From NCBI RefSeq assembly GCF_900108335.1, contig NZ_FNVT01000015.1:186001-250000 (forward strand): a stretch of 64,000 nucleotides of DNA, read 5' to 3'. The position numbers and the translations under genes were made by a program. The stretch is from Nonomuraea solani (GTDB taxonomy: Bacteria; Actinomycetota; Actinomycetes; Streptosporangiales; Streptosporangiaceae). This document shows positions 36,104 through 44,371 of the stretch, in pieces (within the stretch, counting starts at the first letter, position 1; every line of letters starts with the position of its first letter). The notes under the pieces were generated by a model. That model did not search any database, had not been told where the DNA came from, and worked only from the letters and a program-made list of their open reading frames with translations.

Positions 36104-37908
36104 CTGGCCTCCCGGGCGAGCTCGACGGTGATCCGGTAACCGGACTCGGCCGGGTGGACCACGGGGACCAGCTCGCCGAAGCCGGGCCGCCCGGCCGCTC
36201 GCCAGGCCCCTAACAGGTCGCGCAGCTCGTCGTCGGAGCCGCAGCGGAAGTAGCCGCTCTGCCGGGTGGGCACCAGGGCGACGCCGGCGGGCGAGCCGGC
36301 GCCGACGCACATCCCGAGGCCGGGGACGAAGGCGGTGGTGAGCGGGGCCGGGTTCACGGCCATGAGGTAGGCGTGGAACGCCTGGACGTTCTCGTCGTCG
36401 GTCACCGGGGAGTGCACGTCGGATCGGTCGCGGAGGAAGGCCCGCGCGATGGCCCGCCGTTCGTCCGGGGCGATCTCGGTCAGCCAGTGTCCGCTGAGCC
36501 AGAACGGCGGCTCGTCCTCGTCCTCGTCCTCGTCGCCGGCCTCCAGGACGACGTCCGCCTGCTCGGCGGGGCCCGACCAGGAGCGCCGGGGGGCGTGGTC
36601 GAGCGGCGCGAACGTGGCGCCGGTCACCGCCTCACCGATCAGGTCGCCGCCGGGCGTGCGGCGCAGCCGTACCGTGGCCGCGCAGGCGGCCTGGGGCAGC
36701 AGCCGGACGGGCGCGACGATGACGCCGTCCGGCGCGAGCTGTCGCGCCCAGGACTCCGGTACGAGGTCCGCCGTGGCCCACGCCATCACCCGGTCGAACG
36801 GCCCACCACCTGGCCAGCCCGCCCGCCCGTCGCCGGCCATGAGCTCGGCGTTGGCGACGTCGTGGCTCTTGAGCAGGGCGGCGGCCCGGTCGATCAGCTC
36901 GGGCACGATGTCGACGCTGCGTACCAGGCCGGTGGGGCCTGCCAGTTCCGCCAGCACGGCGGTGCTGTAGCCGGATCCGGTGCCGATCTCCAGGATCCGC
37001 GCCCCGGGCGGGGGCGCCAGCAGGCGCAGGAGCGCGGCGATGACGGGCGGGGCCGAGACCTGGGGCAGGCGGCCGCCGTCGTCCGTGGCGGCGTAGTCGT
37101 CCCATGTCACCGCGGCCATCGCCGACGCGACGCCGTCGGGTGTTTCGGTCTTCATCGGGGTGGTCCTTCCTTCACGGGTCCCGGCCGGGCGGGCGTCGAG
37201 CGTGCGGAGCAGGTGGAGGGCGTCCAGCCGTTTGACGTCGAACAGCGCCCGGCCGCGCCGGAGCAGGCGCACGACGGAGTCGGTGGCCGCCGCGCCGGTG
37301 AGCCGCCGGTAGTGCGCGGCGGCCTGGGTGAAGTCGCGCTCGGGGTAGAACAGGTCGCGCTGGCCGGCGAGCAGCCTTTCGCCGATCCAGGCGGGTACGA
37401 GGCCCGCCCCGACCAGCCGGGTGATCGCGAACTCGACGTTGACGAGGGGGTCGGAGCGCGGCTCGTACGGCGGTTCCGGCGAGTGGACCAGCGCCACCTC
37501 GTCGTCGCCCCGGCCCGGCTCGGTGAGGTAGCGGCGGTAGACCCAGCCGTGCCCGGCCATGCCCTGGTCGCGCAGCTCCACCGCGCGCAGGGCGCCGAGC
37601 GACGAGCACCCGTACACGCGCACCCCGGCCCGGAGCGCGGCCAGGATCTCGCGGTGACCGACCGAGAGCGCGTGGTGGAAGTAGCCGTCCACCAGGCACA
37701 CCGCGTCGGGCGGGTCGTCTTCGGCGAGCAGGGCGGGCAGGTCGCCGCGCCGGACGGGCGGCCTGACGGCGAACGCGGGATTGCGCAGCCTGATCCCCCG
37801 CAGCGAGGGACCGGCGAACACGACCGTACGCGGGCCGCTCATGCGGTGCGCGTCCTCCGGAGACGGGCCGCTCACGCGGTGCGCACCTTCCGTACGCGGG
37901 CCGCTCAT
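36100..37908 (-). CDS. TfuA-PIMT fusion: TfuA-like domain joined to an isoaspartyl-type O-methyltransferase
   Basis: One uninterrupted frame encodes about 602 residues. Residues 35-240 are TfuA-like (RTVVFAGPSLRGIRL, DAVCLVDGYFHHALSVGHREILAALRAGVRVYGCSSLGALRAVELRDQGM). From residue 252 a PIMT-type methyltransferase follows (SAMAAVTWDDYAATDDGGRLPQVSAPPVIAALLRLL, ILEIGTGSGYSTAVLAEL SAM motif, DGRAGWPGGGPFDRVMAWA), with the 150-residue C-terminal extension seen in lasso-cluster PIMTs and an acidic DEDEDEDE run. No stop separates the parts. A good AAGGAAGGA site precedes ATG 37155 (MKTETPDG), so a free methyltransferase may also be made by internal initiation. ATG 37908 overlaps the B2 stop; GTG 37875 and ATG 37842 are duplicated alternatives. 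Confidence 0.8.
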   Translation of the reverse strand: MSGPRTEGAHRVSGPSPEDAHRMSGPRTVVFAGPSLRGIRLRNPAFAVRPPVRRGDLPALLAEDDPPDAVCLVDGYFHHALSVGHREILAALRAGVRVYGCSSLGALRAVELRDQGMAGHGWVYRRYLTEPGRGDDEVALVHSPEPPYEPRSDPLVNVEFAITRLVGAGLVPAWIGERLLAGQRDLFYPERDFTQAAAHYRRLTGAAATDSVVRLLRRGRALFDVKRLDALHLLRTLDARPAGTREGRTTPMKTETPDGVASAMAAVTWDDYAATDDGGRLPQVSAPPVIAALLRLLAPPPGARILEIGTGSGYSTAVLAELAGPTGLVRSVDIVPELIDRAAALLKSHDVANAELMAGDGRAGWPGGGPFDRVMAWATADLVPESWARQLAPDGVIVAPVRLLPQAACAATVRLRRTPGGDLIGEAVTGATFAPLDHAPRRSWSGPAEQADVVLEAGDEDEDEDEPPFWLSGHWLTEIAPDERRAIARAFLRDRSDVHSPVTDDENVQAFHAYLMAVNPAPLTTAFVPGLGMCVGAGSPAGVALVPTRQSGYFRCGSDDELRDLLGAWRAAGRPGFGELVPVVHPAESGYRITVELAREAR

Positions 37909-37925
37909 GCGGTGAGCACTTTCCG
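37840..37925 (-). repeat. 33-bp tandem triplication at the B2 stop / TfuA-PIMT start
   Basis: Three copies place (A/G)TGAGCGGCCCG at 37908, 37875 and 37842 on the minus strand, 33 bp apart. Each retains a stop-start-like TGA. The product is either extended by a repeated N-terminus or initiated at several points. Confidence 0.85.
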
Positions 37926-38330
37926 GAAGCGGGCCGTGACGTCGGTGACCTCGTTGACCGGGCGGCCCTCGACCTCCACCCACGCGTGCGCCTCGAAGGG
38001 CCGCATCGCCACGCCCATGCACCAGGTCGCGTCGGTCCTCCTGAACAGGCAGAGCAGCACCATCGCCAGCGACAGCTCCATGCACCCCGGCCGGCCGAAG
38101 AAGACCACGCTCGGGCGCTGCGCCGCCGCCCAGGCCCGCTGCGCCTCCTCGGGGGTCGGCGGCCGGCGCGCCGCCCGCGCCTTCATGCGAGAGACGACCG
38201 CGCGCACCCGTCTGAGGGGCAGCAGCCGGATCAGCCCGGAGGCGACGACGACGGCGCACACGCCCGCGAATCGGTCGCGCCGGGGCAGGACCTGGCCGTC
38301 CTGCGCCGACAGGGCCGCTCGTCTGTTCAC
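37905..38330 (-). CDS. Lasso peptide leader protease B2 (transglutaminase-like)
   Basis: This 141-residue protein has the B2 family core PGCMELSLAMVLLCLFRRTDATWCMGVAMRPFEAHAWVEVEGRPVNE. Cys83 is the expected nucleophile and His115 the base; the third position is Glu121 where many homologues have Asp. The B2 protein cuts the leader from the precursor, acting with the separate recognition protein B1 (42165-42434). GTG 38330 overlaps the YcaO-2 stop. The presence of split B1/B2 is typical of actinobacterial lasso clusters. Confidence 0.9.
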   Translation of the reverse strand: MNRRAALSAQDGQVLPRRDRFAGVCAVVVASGLIRLLPLRRVRAVVSRMKARAARRPPTPEEAQRAWAAAQRPSVVFFGRPGCMELSLAMVLLCLFRRTDATWCMGVAMRPFEAHAWVEVEGRPVNEVTDVTARFRKVLTA

Positions 38331-39511
38331 CGCTGCTCCTTCCCTGCCGCCACCTGAAGGGAGCGGCGCAGTGCTCTCGGGCCGAGCCGGACGCCCTTGC
38401 GGACGAGGGGTTGCAGGTGCGGCACCAGCACGCGGACCACGTGCACGGGGTAGCCGGGCGGGGCCAGCGAGGTCATGTACGCGTCGGGATACCCGGCCGC
38501 CGCCAGCGCCCCCAGGAGGTCACCGCCGTCCGCGACCGCCGTCCAGGGAACGCTGCCGTCCGGGGAGTCGAAGACGTTGTCGAGGTGGGCCCGCCGGTCG
38601 GCGTACGTGGGCCACAGCAGGAGGCGTTCGGCCTTCTCGTCCAGGTCGTCCCTGCTGCCGCTGATGAAGCCCAGCCGGCTCTGGGCGGCTTCGAGCAGCG
38701 CCCCCAGCAGGGCCCGCCGTTTGTCGGGATGGCAGCAGTAGCCGTTGTTGATCAGCAGGGCGTTGTCGCTGCCGGGGTCGGCGATCGTGCAGCCGATGAC
38801 GCACACGCCGAGGTCGGTGGTGAGGTCGTACACCGCGACTTCGAGACCGGCCCGGCGCATGGCCTCGATGTACCGCCACGCGGGGGCCTCCGCGCGCAGC
38901 GACCCGATCTCGATCATCGGGGCCCGGCGCGCCATGTGGAACAGCGCCCGCGCGTCGTGCTCGACGACCTCGCACAGCCCGTGCAGGATCGCCTCCTCCT
39001 CCGTCGCGCCCACGGCGAGGCCGCAGGTCTCGGTGCCGTAGAGGTAGAACTCCTGGCCGTGCAGGGGGTGAAAGACCGCCTCCGCCGGCGCCCAGCGCAC
39101 GTGCCCGTCGCCGAGGTGGCGGACCTCGGTCCATCCGTACGGCCGGTCCAGGTCGATCTTGCGGCCGGCGTACGGGGTCAGGGACTTCAGGTCCAGGACG
39201 TCGTCCCGGCCGAGCATGGAGCGGATGGGCAGCCGGCGGATCCGGTCCGCGTGATGCCGTCCCTCCGCCCAGTGGTGCTCCACGGCCTCCATCGCCGCGC
39301 TCATCCAGGCCTGGGCGGGTGTGGTGCCCTTGCCCGAGTGCACGCACAGGCCCAGCTCTTCGGCCTCGGGGCGGATCGCCAGGAACACCGGGAAGCCCAG
39401 GACGTCGAGCCCGGTGATGTCCGCGACGCGCGACACGCCGATGCCGTCCAGGAGCTCAGCCGTGGCGGCGAGCCTTTCGGCGGTGATCCTGGCGTCCGGG
39501 GTCAGGCGCAC
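38327..39511 (-). CDS. YcaO protein of the TfuA-associated type (copy 2)
   Basis: About 394 residues starting at GTG 39511, overlapping the dehydrogenase stop by 10 bases; the open frame upstream is a shadow. YcaO signatures are VADITGLDVLGFPVFLAIRP, GKGTTPAQAWMSAAMEAVEHHWAE, GTETCGLAVGATEEEAILHGLCEVVEHDARA and GALLEAAQSRLGFISGSRDDL. It is paralogous to YcaO copy 1 and lies two genes before the TfuA-PIMT fusion, so the two probably form the second YcaO/TfuA thioamidation pair. Confidence 0.9.
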   Translation of the reverse strand: MRLTPDARITAERLAATAELLDGIGVSRVADITGLDVLGFPVFLAIRPEAEELGLCVHSGKGTTPAQAWMSAAMEAVEHHWAEGRHHADRIRRLPIRSMLGRDDVLDLKSLTPYAGRKIDLDRPYGWTEVRHLGDGHVRWAPAEAVFHPLHGQEFYLYGTETCGLAVGATEEEAILHGLCEVVEHDARALFHMARRAPMIEIGSLRAEAPAWRYIEAMRRAGLEVAVYDLTTDLGVCVIGCTIADPGSDNALLINNGYCCHPDKRRALLGALLEAAQSRLGFISGSRDDLDEKAERLLLWPTYADRRAHLDNVFDSPDGSVPWTAVADGGDLLGALAAAGYPDAYMTSLAPPGYPVHVVRVLVPHLQPLVRKGVRLGPRALRRSLQVAAGKEQR

Positions 39512-40224
39512 GGCGGGCTCACCTCCTCCCGCGCCCCGGCCAGCACCGCGTACACGGCGGCCTCCTGGCCGGGCAGGCAGCCCAGTGCGGCGTCGAGGTC
39601 GGCGTCGTAGAAGCCGCCGACCGGGCAGGCCGCCAGCTCGTACGCGGTGGCGGCCAGCAGCAGATTCTGTGCCATGTGACCGACTTCGAGCAGCAGGAAC
39701 CGGTAACCGCGCCCCTGGTATTTCGCGGTCGTCTCCGCCGGCCTGATCGTGAAGACGAAGGCGCACGAGCAGCGCAGCGCCATGCCCGCGTCCACGAAGA
39801 GGGCGGGCCAGATCCGGCCGGGCGCGCCCCACGGACGGCGCTCCAGCGCATGCGACTCCGGCACATACCGGTACACGCCGTCGTCCAGCCCGTCCGCGTC
39901 GAACACCGCCACCCAGAGGGCCGTCCCCGGCAGCGCGCCCGCCGACGGGTGGGTGTGCCGCCCGGACTCGGTACGGCCGGCCGCCGCCCAGCACAGGCCG
40001 CCCAGCTCGGCGAGGGACAGCCCGCCCTGGAACCGCCGCCGGGATCGGCGCCGGCCGATCAGCTCCCGCAGATCGACGGGCATGGCCGAGGGCTGTTCCA
40101 GCCGGACGACGTCGCGCTCGTCCGGCAGCAGCGGCGGCAGGGACTCATGAACGGCCCCCGCCGGGCTCTTCGGGCCGAGCAGGCGGGTGTTGGAGGTCTC
40201 CTCGTGCATCGCTCGCCAGGACAT
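39502..40224 (-). CDS. SagB-type FMN-dependent azoline dehydrogenase
   Basis: This 240-residue nitroreductase-fold protein shows family features LIGRRRSRRRFQGG (FMN phosphate contacts), HTHPSAGALPGTALWVAVF, then AKYQGRGYRFLLLEVGHMAQNLLLAATAYELAACPVGGFYD. SagB-type enzymes oxidise thiazolines and oxazolines made by a YcaO cyclodehydratase into aromatic azoles. It lies 6 bases after the cyclodehydratase gene. Start ATG 40224. Confidence 0.88.
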   Translation of the reverse strand: MSWRAMHEETSNTRLLGPKSPAGAVHESLPPLLPDERDVVRLEQPSAMPVDLRELIGRRRSRRRFQGGLSLAELGGLCWAAAGRTESGRHTHPSAGALPGTALWVAVFDADGLDDGVYRYVPESHALERRPWGAPGRIWPALFVDAGMALRCSCAFVFTIRPAETTAKYQGRGYRFLLLEVGHMAQNLLLAATAYELAACPVGGFYDADLDAALGCLPGQEAAVYAVLAGAREEVSPPCA

Positions 40225-40230
40225 ATCGCC

Positions 40231-42168
40231 TCACCAGTACGGATGGGGTGCCGGGTGGTAGGTGAACGAGGGCGGGACGGGCCGGCCGGTCATCAGCTCG
40301 CCCACCCTGACGAGCCGGTCCGAGCCGAGGTAGCGATGCGTCTCCTCCTGGATCAGCGGCTGGGTGTCGGTGACGATCGTCTTGACGGCGTGCAGGCCGT
40401 GCCTCCTGGTGGCGTCCCCGCCGAGGTCGCACACGATCACCTGGTGTCCCTGCGCGCCGAGGACGCCGACGAGGTGGTCCAGCAGCTCGCGATCGCCGGA
40501 CACCGGCAGATCCGGCACGGGCGGCGGGCCGGGCGGCGCGTCGTACAGGAAGCGGAGGTGACGCTGATTTGGTTCGTGCAGGTAGTAGGCCGGGTGGTCG
40601 GCCAGGCGCCGGGGCAGGGGCCGGGGCCGCCGCCGGTCTCGTCGCACGGCGGCCAGCCGCCTGACCGCGCAGAAGGTGCCGGCGGCCTGGCGCAGCGCGG
40701 CCTCCGCCGCCGCCCGCTCGGAGGCGGCGGCCGCGCAGCCAGCGGCGAGGAACGGGCCGTAGGCGTCGCGGGCGCTGAGGAGCGCCAGGCAGACAGGAAC
40801 GGGCAGGGGGCCGCGCAGCGCGAAGAGGGCGACGTCGCCGGGGAACGCGCGCAGCGGCGCCAGCGGCCCGCGCAGCCGCCCGTCCTCGACGGGCCTGCGT
40901 ACGGGGATGGCCGCGTACAGCCAGGTCAGCATGAGCGCGTCGCGGGCGATGACCTCCAGCAGGCCGCGCACGATCGCGCGGTCCCTGCCGGGGCTGCACG
41001 CGCCGCCGGTGCTGGCCGGCTCGACCAGCCGATACGGGAGGGGCTCGGGGTCGGCGTCGAGCAGGACCGCGTCGCCGGGGACCCAGATGTCCTCGTCGTC
41101 CGGGAGGGTCCGCCCGCGCACCCATTTCAGGGGGAGGTCGTCGGAGTACGGCACGAGCCCGCAGCCGGGCCGGGCGTATTCGCCGGGCGCCAAGGGGGTC
41201 AGCCTCCGGGGGTCCAGGGTCGGGCCGGGCACGCCCGCACGGGCCAGGGGTGCGGTGACCTGCGTACCGACCGGGTGGGTGAGGCAGTAGCGCTCGACGA
41301 ACTCGCCGAGCGCGCGACCGGTCGCCGTCAGGGCGGAGGTTCCGGTGCCCAGCCCGGCGATCGGTGTGCCCGGCGCGCCGGCGCGGGAGGAGCCGAGGGC
41401 CCGCACCCGATGCACGGCCGGGTCGCCCATCGTGCCGTCCCTGAGCGTCACCGAGACGCGCAGGCCGTTCTCGGCGAAAAATCCCAGCGCGGACCCGATC
41501 GTCGACAGCGCCTCCTCCTCCGGGCCGAGACCGGGAGGGGCGCTCAACACGGTGGCCGAGGTGCTCGACACGGTGGCCGGGGTGCTCAGCGCCGTGACCG
41601 GGGCGCTCAGTGCCGTGACCGGGGCGCTCAGTGCCGTGGCCGGGGGTGGCGACTGGCAGGTCAGGCAGCCGGGCCGCCGGCTCACCCGGCCCGATCGCGG
41701 CGACGCCCCGGCCACCACATAGGCGCCCGGCTGCCGGCGCGACACCAGCGTCAGCGCCGCCTGAGCCGCCCGCGCGGCGGTGTCCGCGTCCACGGCGGAA
41801 ACCGGCTCGTCCAGCCCCGCCAGGTACGCCCCCACCCCGTCCCCCGGCGACCGATGCTCTCCCAGCTCGGCCACCAGACAGGAGTGGCAGGGCCCACGAC
41901 CCGGCAGGAGGAGCGGCCCGACCAGCACGTCGGCGCCGAGCCCGCGAATCGGCAGCCACGGCCGCGCCCGCCGCCTGGCCCAGAGGTTCACCTGCTCCAG
42001 CTCGGCCACCGGCGCGGCGACGACCAGAAGCGCCCCGCTCACCAGATCCCGCCACGCGGCGACCCGGCGAGCGGACAGCAGTCCGGCGACGGCGTCCGCG
42101 ACGACACCCTCCCCGGCGACGGCCACCGACGACACCTTGGCCGGGGCGGCCCGCGCCTGTGTGATCAC
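40231..42168 (-). CDS. TOMM cyclodehydratase: E1-like zinc domain fused to YcaO
   Basis: This 645-residue protein starts at GTG 42168, overlapping the PqqD-like stop. The N-terminal E1-like part carries a tetracysteine site, C94/C97 (GPCHSC) and C168/C171 (GCLTC). A low-complexity linker of seven-residue repeats (PVTALSA type, about 175-209) leads to a YcaO domain (GLGTGTSALTATGRALGEFVERYCL; AIVRGLLEVIARDALMLTWL). The C-terminus ends HPAPHPYW, a proline-rich tail like the PxPxP end needed for cyclodehydratase activity. It should convert Cys or Ser/Thr to azolines; the precursor core has adjacent Cys residues. Confidence 0.9.
   Translation of the reverse strand: MITQARAAPAKVSSVAVAGEGVVADAVAGLLSARRVAAWRDLVSGALLVVAAPVAELEQVNLWARRRARPWLPIRGLGADVLVGPLLLPGRGPCHSCLVAELGEHRSPGDGVGAYLAGLDEPVSAVDADTAARAAQAALTLVSRRQPGAYVVAGASPRSGRVSRRPGCLTCQSPPPATALSAPVTALSAPVTALSTPATVSSTSATVLSAPPGLGPEEEALSTIGSALGFFAENGLRVSVTLRDGTMGDPAVHRVRALGSSRAGAPGTPIAGLGTGTSALTATGRALGEFVERYCLTHPVGTQVTAPLARAGVPGPTLDPRRLTPLAPGEYARPGCGLVPYSDDLPLKWVRGRTLPDDEDIWVPGDAVLLDADPEPLPYRLVEPASTGGACSPGRDRAIVRGLLEVIARDALMLTWLYAAIPVRRPVEDGRLRGPLAPLRAFPGDVALFALRGPLPVPVCLALLSARDAYGPFLAAGCAAAASERAAAEAALRQAAGTFCAVRRLAAVRRDRRRPRPLPRRLADHPAYYLHEPNQRHLRFLYDAPPGPPPVPDLPVSGDRELLDHLVGVLGAQGHQVIVCDLGGDATRRHGLHAVKTIVTDTQPLIQEETHRYLGSDRLVRVGELMTGRPVPPSFTYHPAPHPYW
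41542..41646 (-). repeat. Five 21-bp units in the cyclodehydratase linker
   Basis: Units at 41542, 41563, 41584, 41605 and 41626 are each 21 bp, in frame, and encode A/P-V/A-T-A-L-S-x heptads between the zinc domain and the YcaO domain. Confidence 0.92.
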
Positions 42169-42434
42169 GCGTTCTCCCCGTCGGCGAGCAGCAGCCGCGC
42201 GTCGATGAGCTGGCGTACCAGGCTCCTCATGTCGGACTCGATCACCTCGCGGGGAGCGTCGAAGAGGTCGCAGACATGGGCGACGGCGGCGTCCACCGTG
42301 TCGCCCTTCGCGAGCGCCGACCAGAACTCGCCGCCGGTCTCGTTCAGCGCGAAGTAGACGTCGTTGCGGGTGTCCAGCAGCACGGCACTGTCGTCGAACA
42401 TGGTCGTCACGACGTGCTCGGGGATACGAATCAT
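42165..42434 (-). CDS. Lasso B1: PqqD-like RiPP recognition element
   Basis: This 89-residue protein starts at ATG 42434, five bases after the cyclase stop. The PqqD-like winged-helix pattern is clear: IPEHVVTTMFDDSAVLLDTRNDVYFALNETGGEFWSALAKGDTVDAAVAHVCDLFDAPREVIESDMRSLVRQLIDARLL. It binds the leader of the precursor and delivers it to B2 and perhaps to the cyclodehydratase, which has no PqqD-like domain visible. It overlaps the cyclodehydratase start (GTGA). Confidence 0.92.
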   Translation of the reverse strand: MIRIPEHVVTTMFDDSAVLLDTRNDVYFALNETGGEFWSALAKGDTVDAAVAHVCDLFDAPREVIESDMRSLVRQLIDARLLLADGENA

Positions 42435-42439
42435 GATCT

Positions 42440-44347
42440 TCAGCTCCAGAAATCCACGCTCTGGTCCCGCAGGGCGCGAAGCCAGACCTCCATGCCGACG
42501 ATTCCGTTGACCAGCCACGAGTTCATGGGCAGCCCGAGGCGCATCCGGTTCAGGGCGGCGGCGAGCCGGGCGCCGTCGACCAGGCCCAGTTCCACGACCC
42601 GGGCGCCGGAGACGAGGTCGAGGACGCGGTCCATGTTGTGCGCGAGCCCGGCGTAGATGTCGGCGTTGTAGTCGCCCTTGGTCGAGCGGTCGAAGGGGTG
42701 GTGCGGGAACTCGGCGGCGAGGGCGTCGCGCAGCAGCGGTTTGGCGGCGAACGGGCTGCCCCGGTAGGCGATCCGGCTCGCGAGACACGCCTCGATGACC
42801 GCCGCGTCCAGGAAGGGGTAGTGGACGGAGACGCCGTTCGCCTGGGCCGCCTCGCGCAGCGTCTGGCAGATCCGGCCGATGAACCAGATCTCGACGATCG
42901 AGCCGTGCTGTCCCGGGGTGTCGGCGTACGGCTCGGCCCGCGCCGCCAGGGCGCCGACCTCCTCGCTCAGCGCCAGCCGGGCCTCCGGCGTGAACCAGTC
43001 GGCGCTCTGCGAGGGCAGCGACCAGCCGACGTACGACCGCTGGCGGTGCGCGGGGCTCAGCCAGTCGACGGGGTCGCGCAGCGCCTCGCGCTGACCGGCC
43101 ACCCAGCGGCGGTACGGCCGCGCGCCGAGCCCGGCGGCGGTCGCGAACAGGTGCAGCGTGGAGAAGCTCTTGACCTGCGCCCAGCCCCGGGCCTGGGCCA
43201 GCGCCGTACGGAGTTCGCGCCGCCTGATCAGGTCGGCCAGATAGCCGAGCGGCGGCACGAGGACGGCGTCGCCGCCCTCACCGTCGAGGTGCATGTCGGA
43301 CCCGGCGGCCCGCGCCACCTCCATGACCGTGCGGAACCTGCCGTAGGAGTAGGCGAACAGCGCGGGCTCGCCGGTGAGGGGCACGGCGTCGAGGTCGCTG
43401 AAGTGGCGCGGGAACAGCTCGGCGGGCAGGAACGTGCTGTCGATGTTGGGGTGCCCGGCGGCGGCCCGGCGCGCGAGGGCGAGGTCGTCGTCGGATCCGT
43501 TGGCGGCGCTGCCGTAGGTCACGGTGGTCAGGGAACGCCCGTCGGCGGCCAGGCGGCGCGCGGCGAGCAGGGTGAGGGCCGTGGAGTCCATGCCCCCGCT
43601 GAGGTCGGCGGTGGGCTGCCGGCTCCCGTCGGCCCGCGCCTCGACGGCGTGCGTGAGCCGCTCGCGCAGCAGCCGGGCCGCCTCGCCGGGCTCCGTCTCG
43701 GGGCCGGGCGGCCGCCAGTACGGCAGGCAGCGCACCGTGCCGCCGCCGATTTCGAGGTAGCCGCCGGCCGGCACCCGGCGGACCTCGCGGAACGGGGAGC
43801 GCTCGGCCAGGAGGTCGGGCAGCCACGGGCACATGAGGCTGCCGGTGAACCAGCCGAGGTCGAGGTCGCTCTCCTCCAGCCAGGCAAGGGGCAGCGTGGA
43901 GTTGGCGAACCAGCAAGTGTCCCCCAGGCGCCGGTAGTAGATCGCCCGCTGGCCGGACACGTCGGAGTAGGCCCGTAAACGGCCCGGTTCGCGTATCAGG
44001 AGGTTGAAGTCTCCGGGTGCCGAGGTGAGCAGGTCCTCGTGGCGCCCCGACCTGAGCACTTCGGCGGCTTTCCTGCGGAGTACGGCGGGACCCGAGATCC
44101 AGTCGCCCAGCACGACGAGATCGCCGGCCGTCCACACCTGCCGGGCCGGCCATTGCGAGCCCAGCCAGAGCCTCGACGGCCCGTTCCAGACGACTTTCCC
44201 GGCCCGCGGCCCGCGAACGGGCGGCGGTTCATTTGTTATCGGCGCGCACCCGACGAACCAGCGATCGGCCGGCTCCCGCACTCTTTCCACGAGACGATTC
44301 CTCACCGAAGCGTGAATGAAGGGGGGTCTGGCCGGTCGTTCATTCAT
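42440..44347 (-). CDS. Lasso peptide macrolactam synthetase (asparagine-synthetase-like, LasC)
   Basis: This 635-residue protein has an N-terminal glutaminase-like domain lacking the catalytic Cys after the start Met (residue 2 is Asn), as in lasso cyclases, with RAYSDVSGQRAIYYRRLGDTCWFANS. The C-terminal synthetase domain has the PP-loop DLSGGMDSTALTLLAARRLA, DMHLDGEGGDAVL and YPFLDAAVIEACLASR. It adenylates the side-chain carboxylate of an Asp/Glu in the core and joins it to the N-terminus. ATG 44347 sits in the loop of an 11-bp hairpin just after the precursor gene. Confidence 0.92.
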   Translation of the reverse strand: MNERPARPPFIHASVRNRLVERVREPADRWFVGCAPITNEPPPVRGPRAGKVVWNGPSRLWLGSQWPARQVWTAGDLVVLGDWISGPAVLRRKAAEVLRSGRHEDLLTSAPGDFNLLIREPGRLRAYSDVSGQRAIYYRRLGDTCWFANSTLPLAWLEESDLDLGWFTGSLMCPWLPDLLAERSPFREVRRVPAGGYLEIGGGTVRCLPYWRPPGPETEPGEAARLLRERLTHAVEARADGSRQPTADLSGGMDSTALTLLAARRLAADGRSLTTVTYGSAANGSDDDLALARRAAAGHPNIDSTFLPAELFPRHFSDLDAVPLTGEPALFAYSYGRFRTVMEVARAAGSDMHLDGEGGDAVLVPPLGYLADLIRRRELRTALAQARGWAQVKSFSTLHLFATAAGLGARPYRRWVAGQREALRDPVDWLSPAHRQRSYVGWSLPSQSADWFTPEARLALSEEVGALAARAEPYADTPGQHGSIVEIWFIGRICQTLREAAQANGVSVHYPFLDAAVIEACLASRIAYRGSPFAAKPLLRDALAAEFPHHPFDRSTKGDYNADIYAGLAHNMDRVLDLVSGARVVELGLVDGARLAAALNRMRLGLPMNSWLVNGIVGMEVWLRALRDQSVDFWS

Positions 44348-44363
44348 GCGTTGACCGGCCAGA
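44327..44363 (-). promoter_or_regulatory. 11-bp hairpin enclosing the cyclase start codon
   Basis: Arms TCTGGCCGGTC (44327-44337) and GACCGGCCAGA (44353-44363) are perfectly complementary with a 15-base loop holding the cyclase ATG (44345-44347). It begins 9 bases after the precursor stop. It probably lowers cyclase translation relative to precursor, or stabilises the precursor mRNA end. Confidence 0.8.
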
Positions 44364-44371
44364 CGCGGCGT

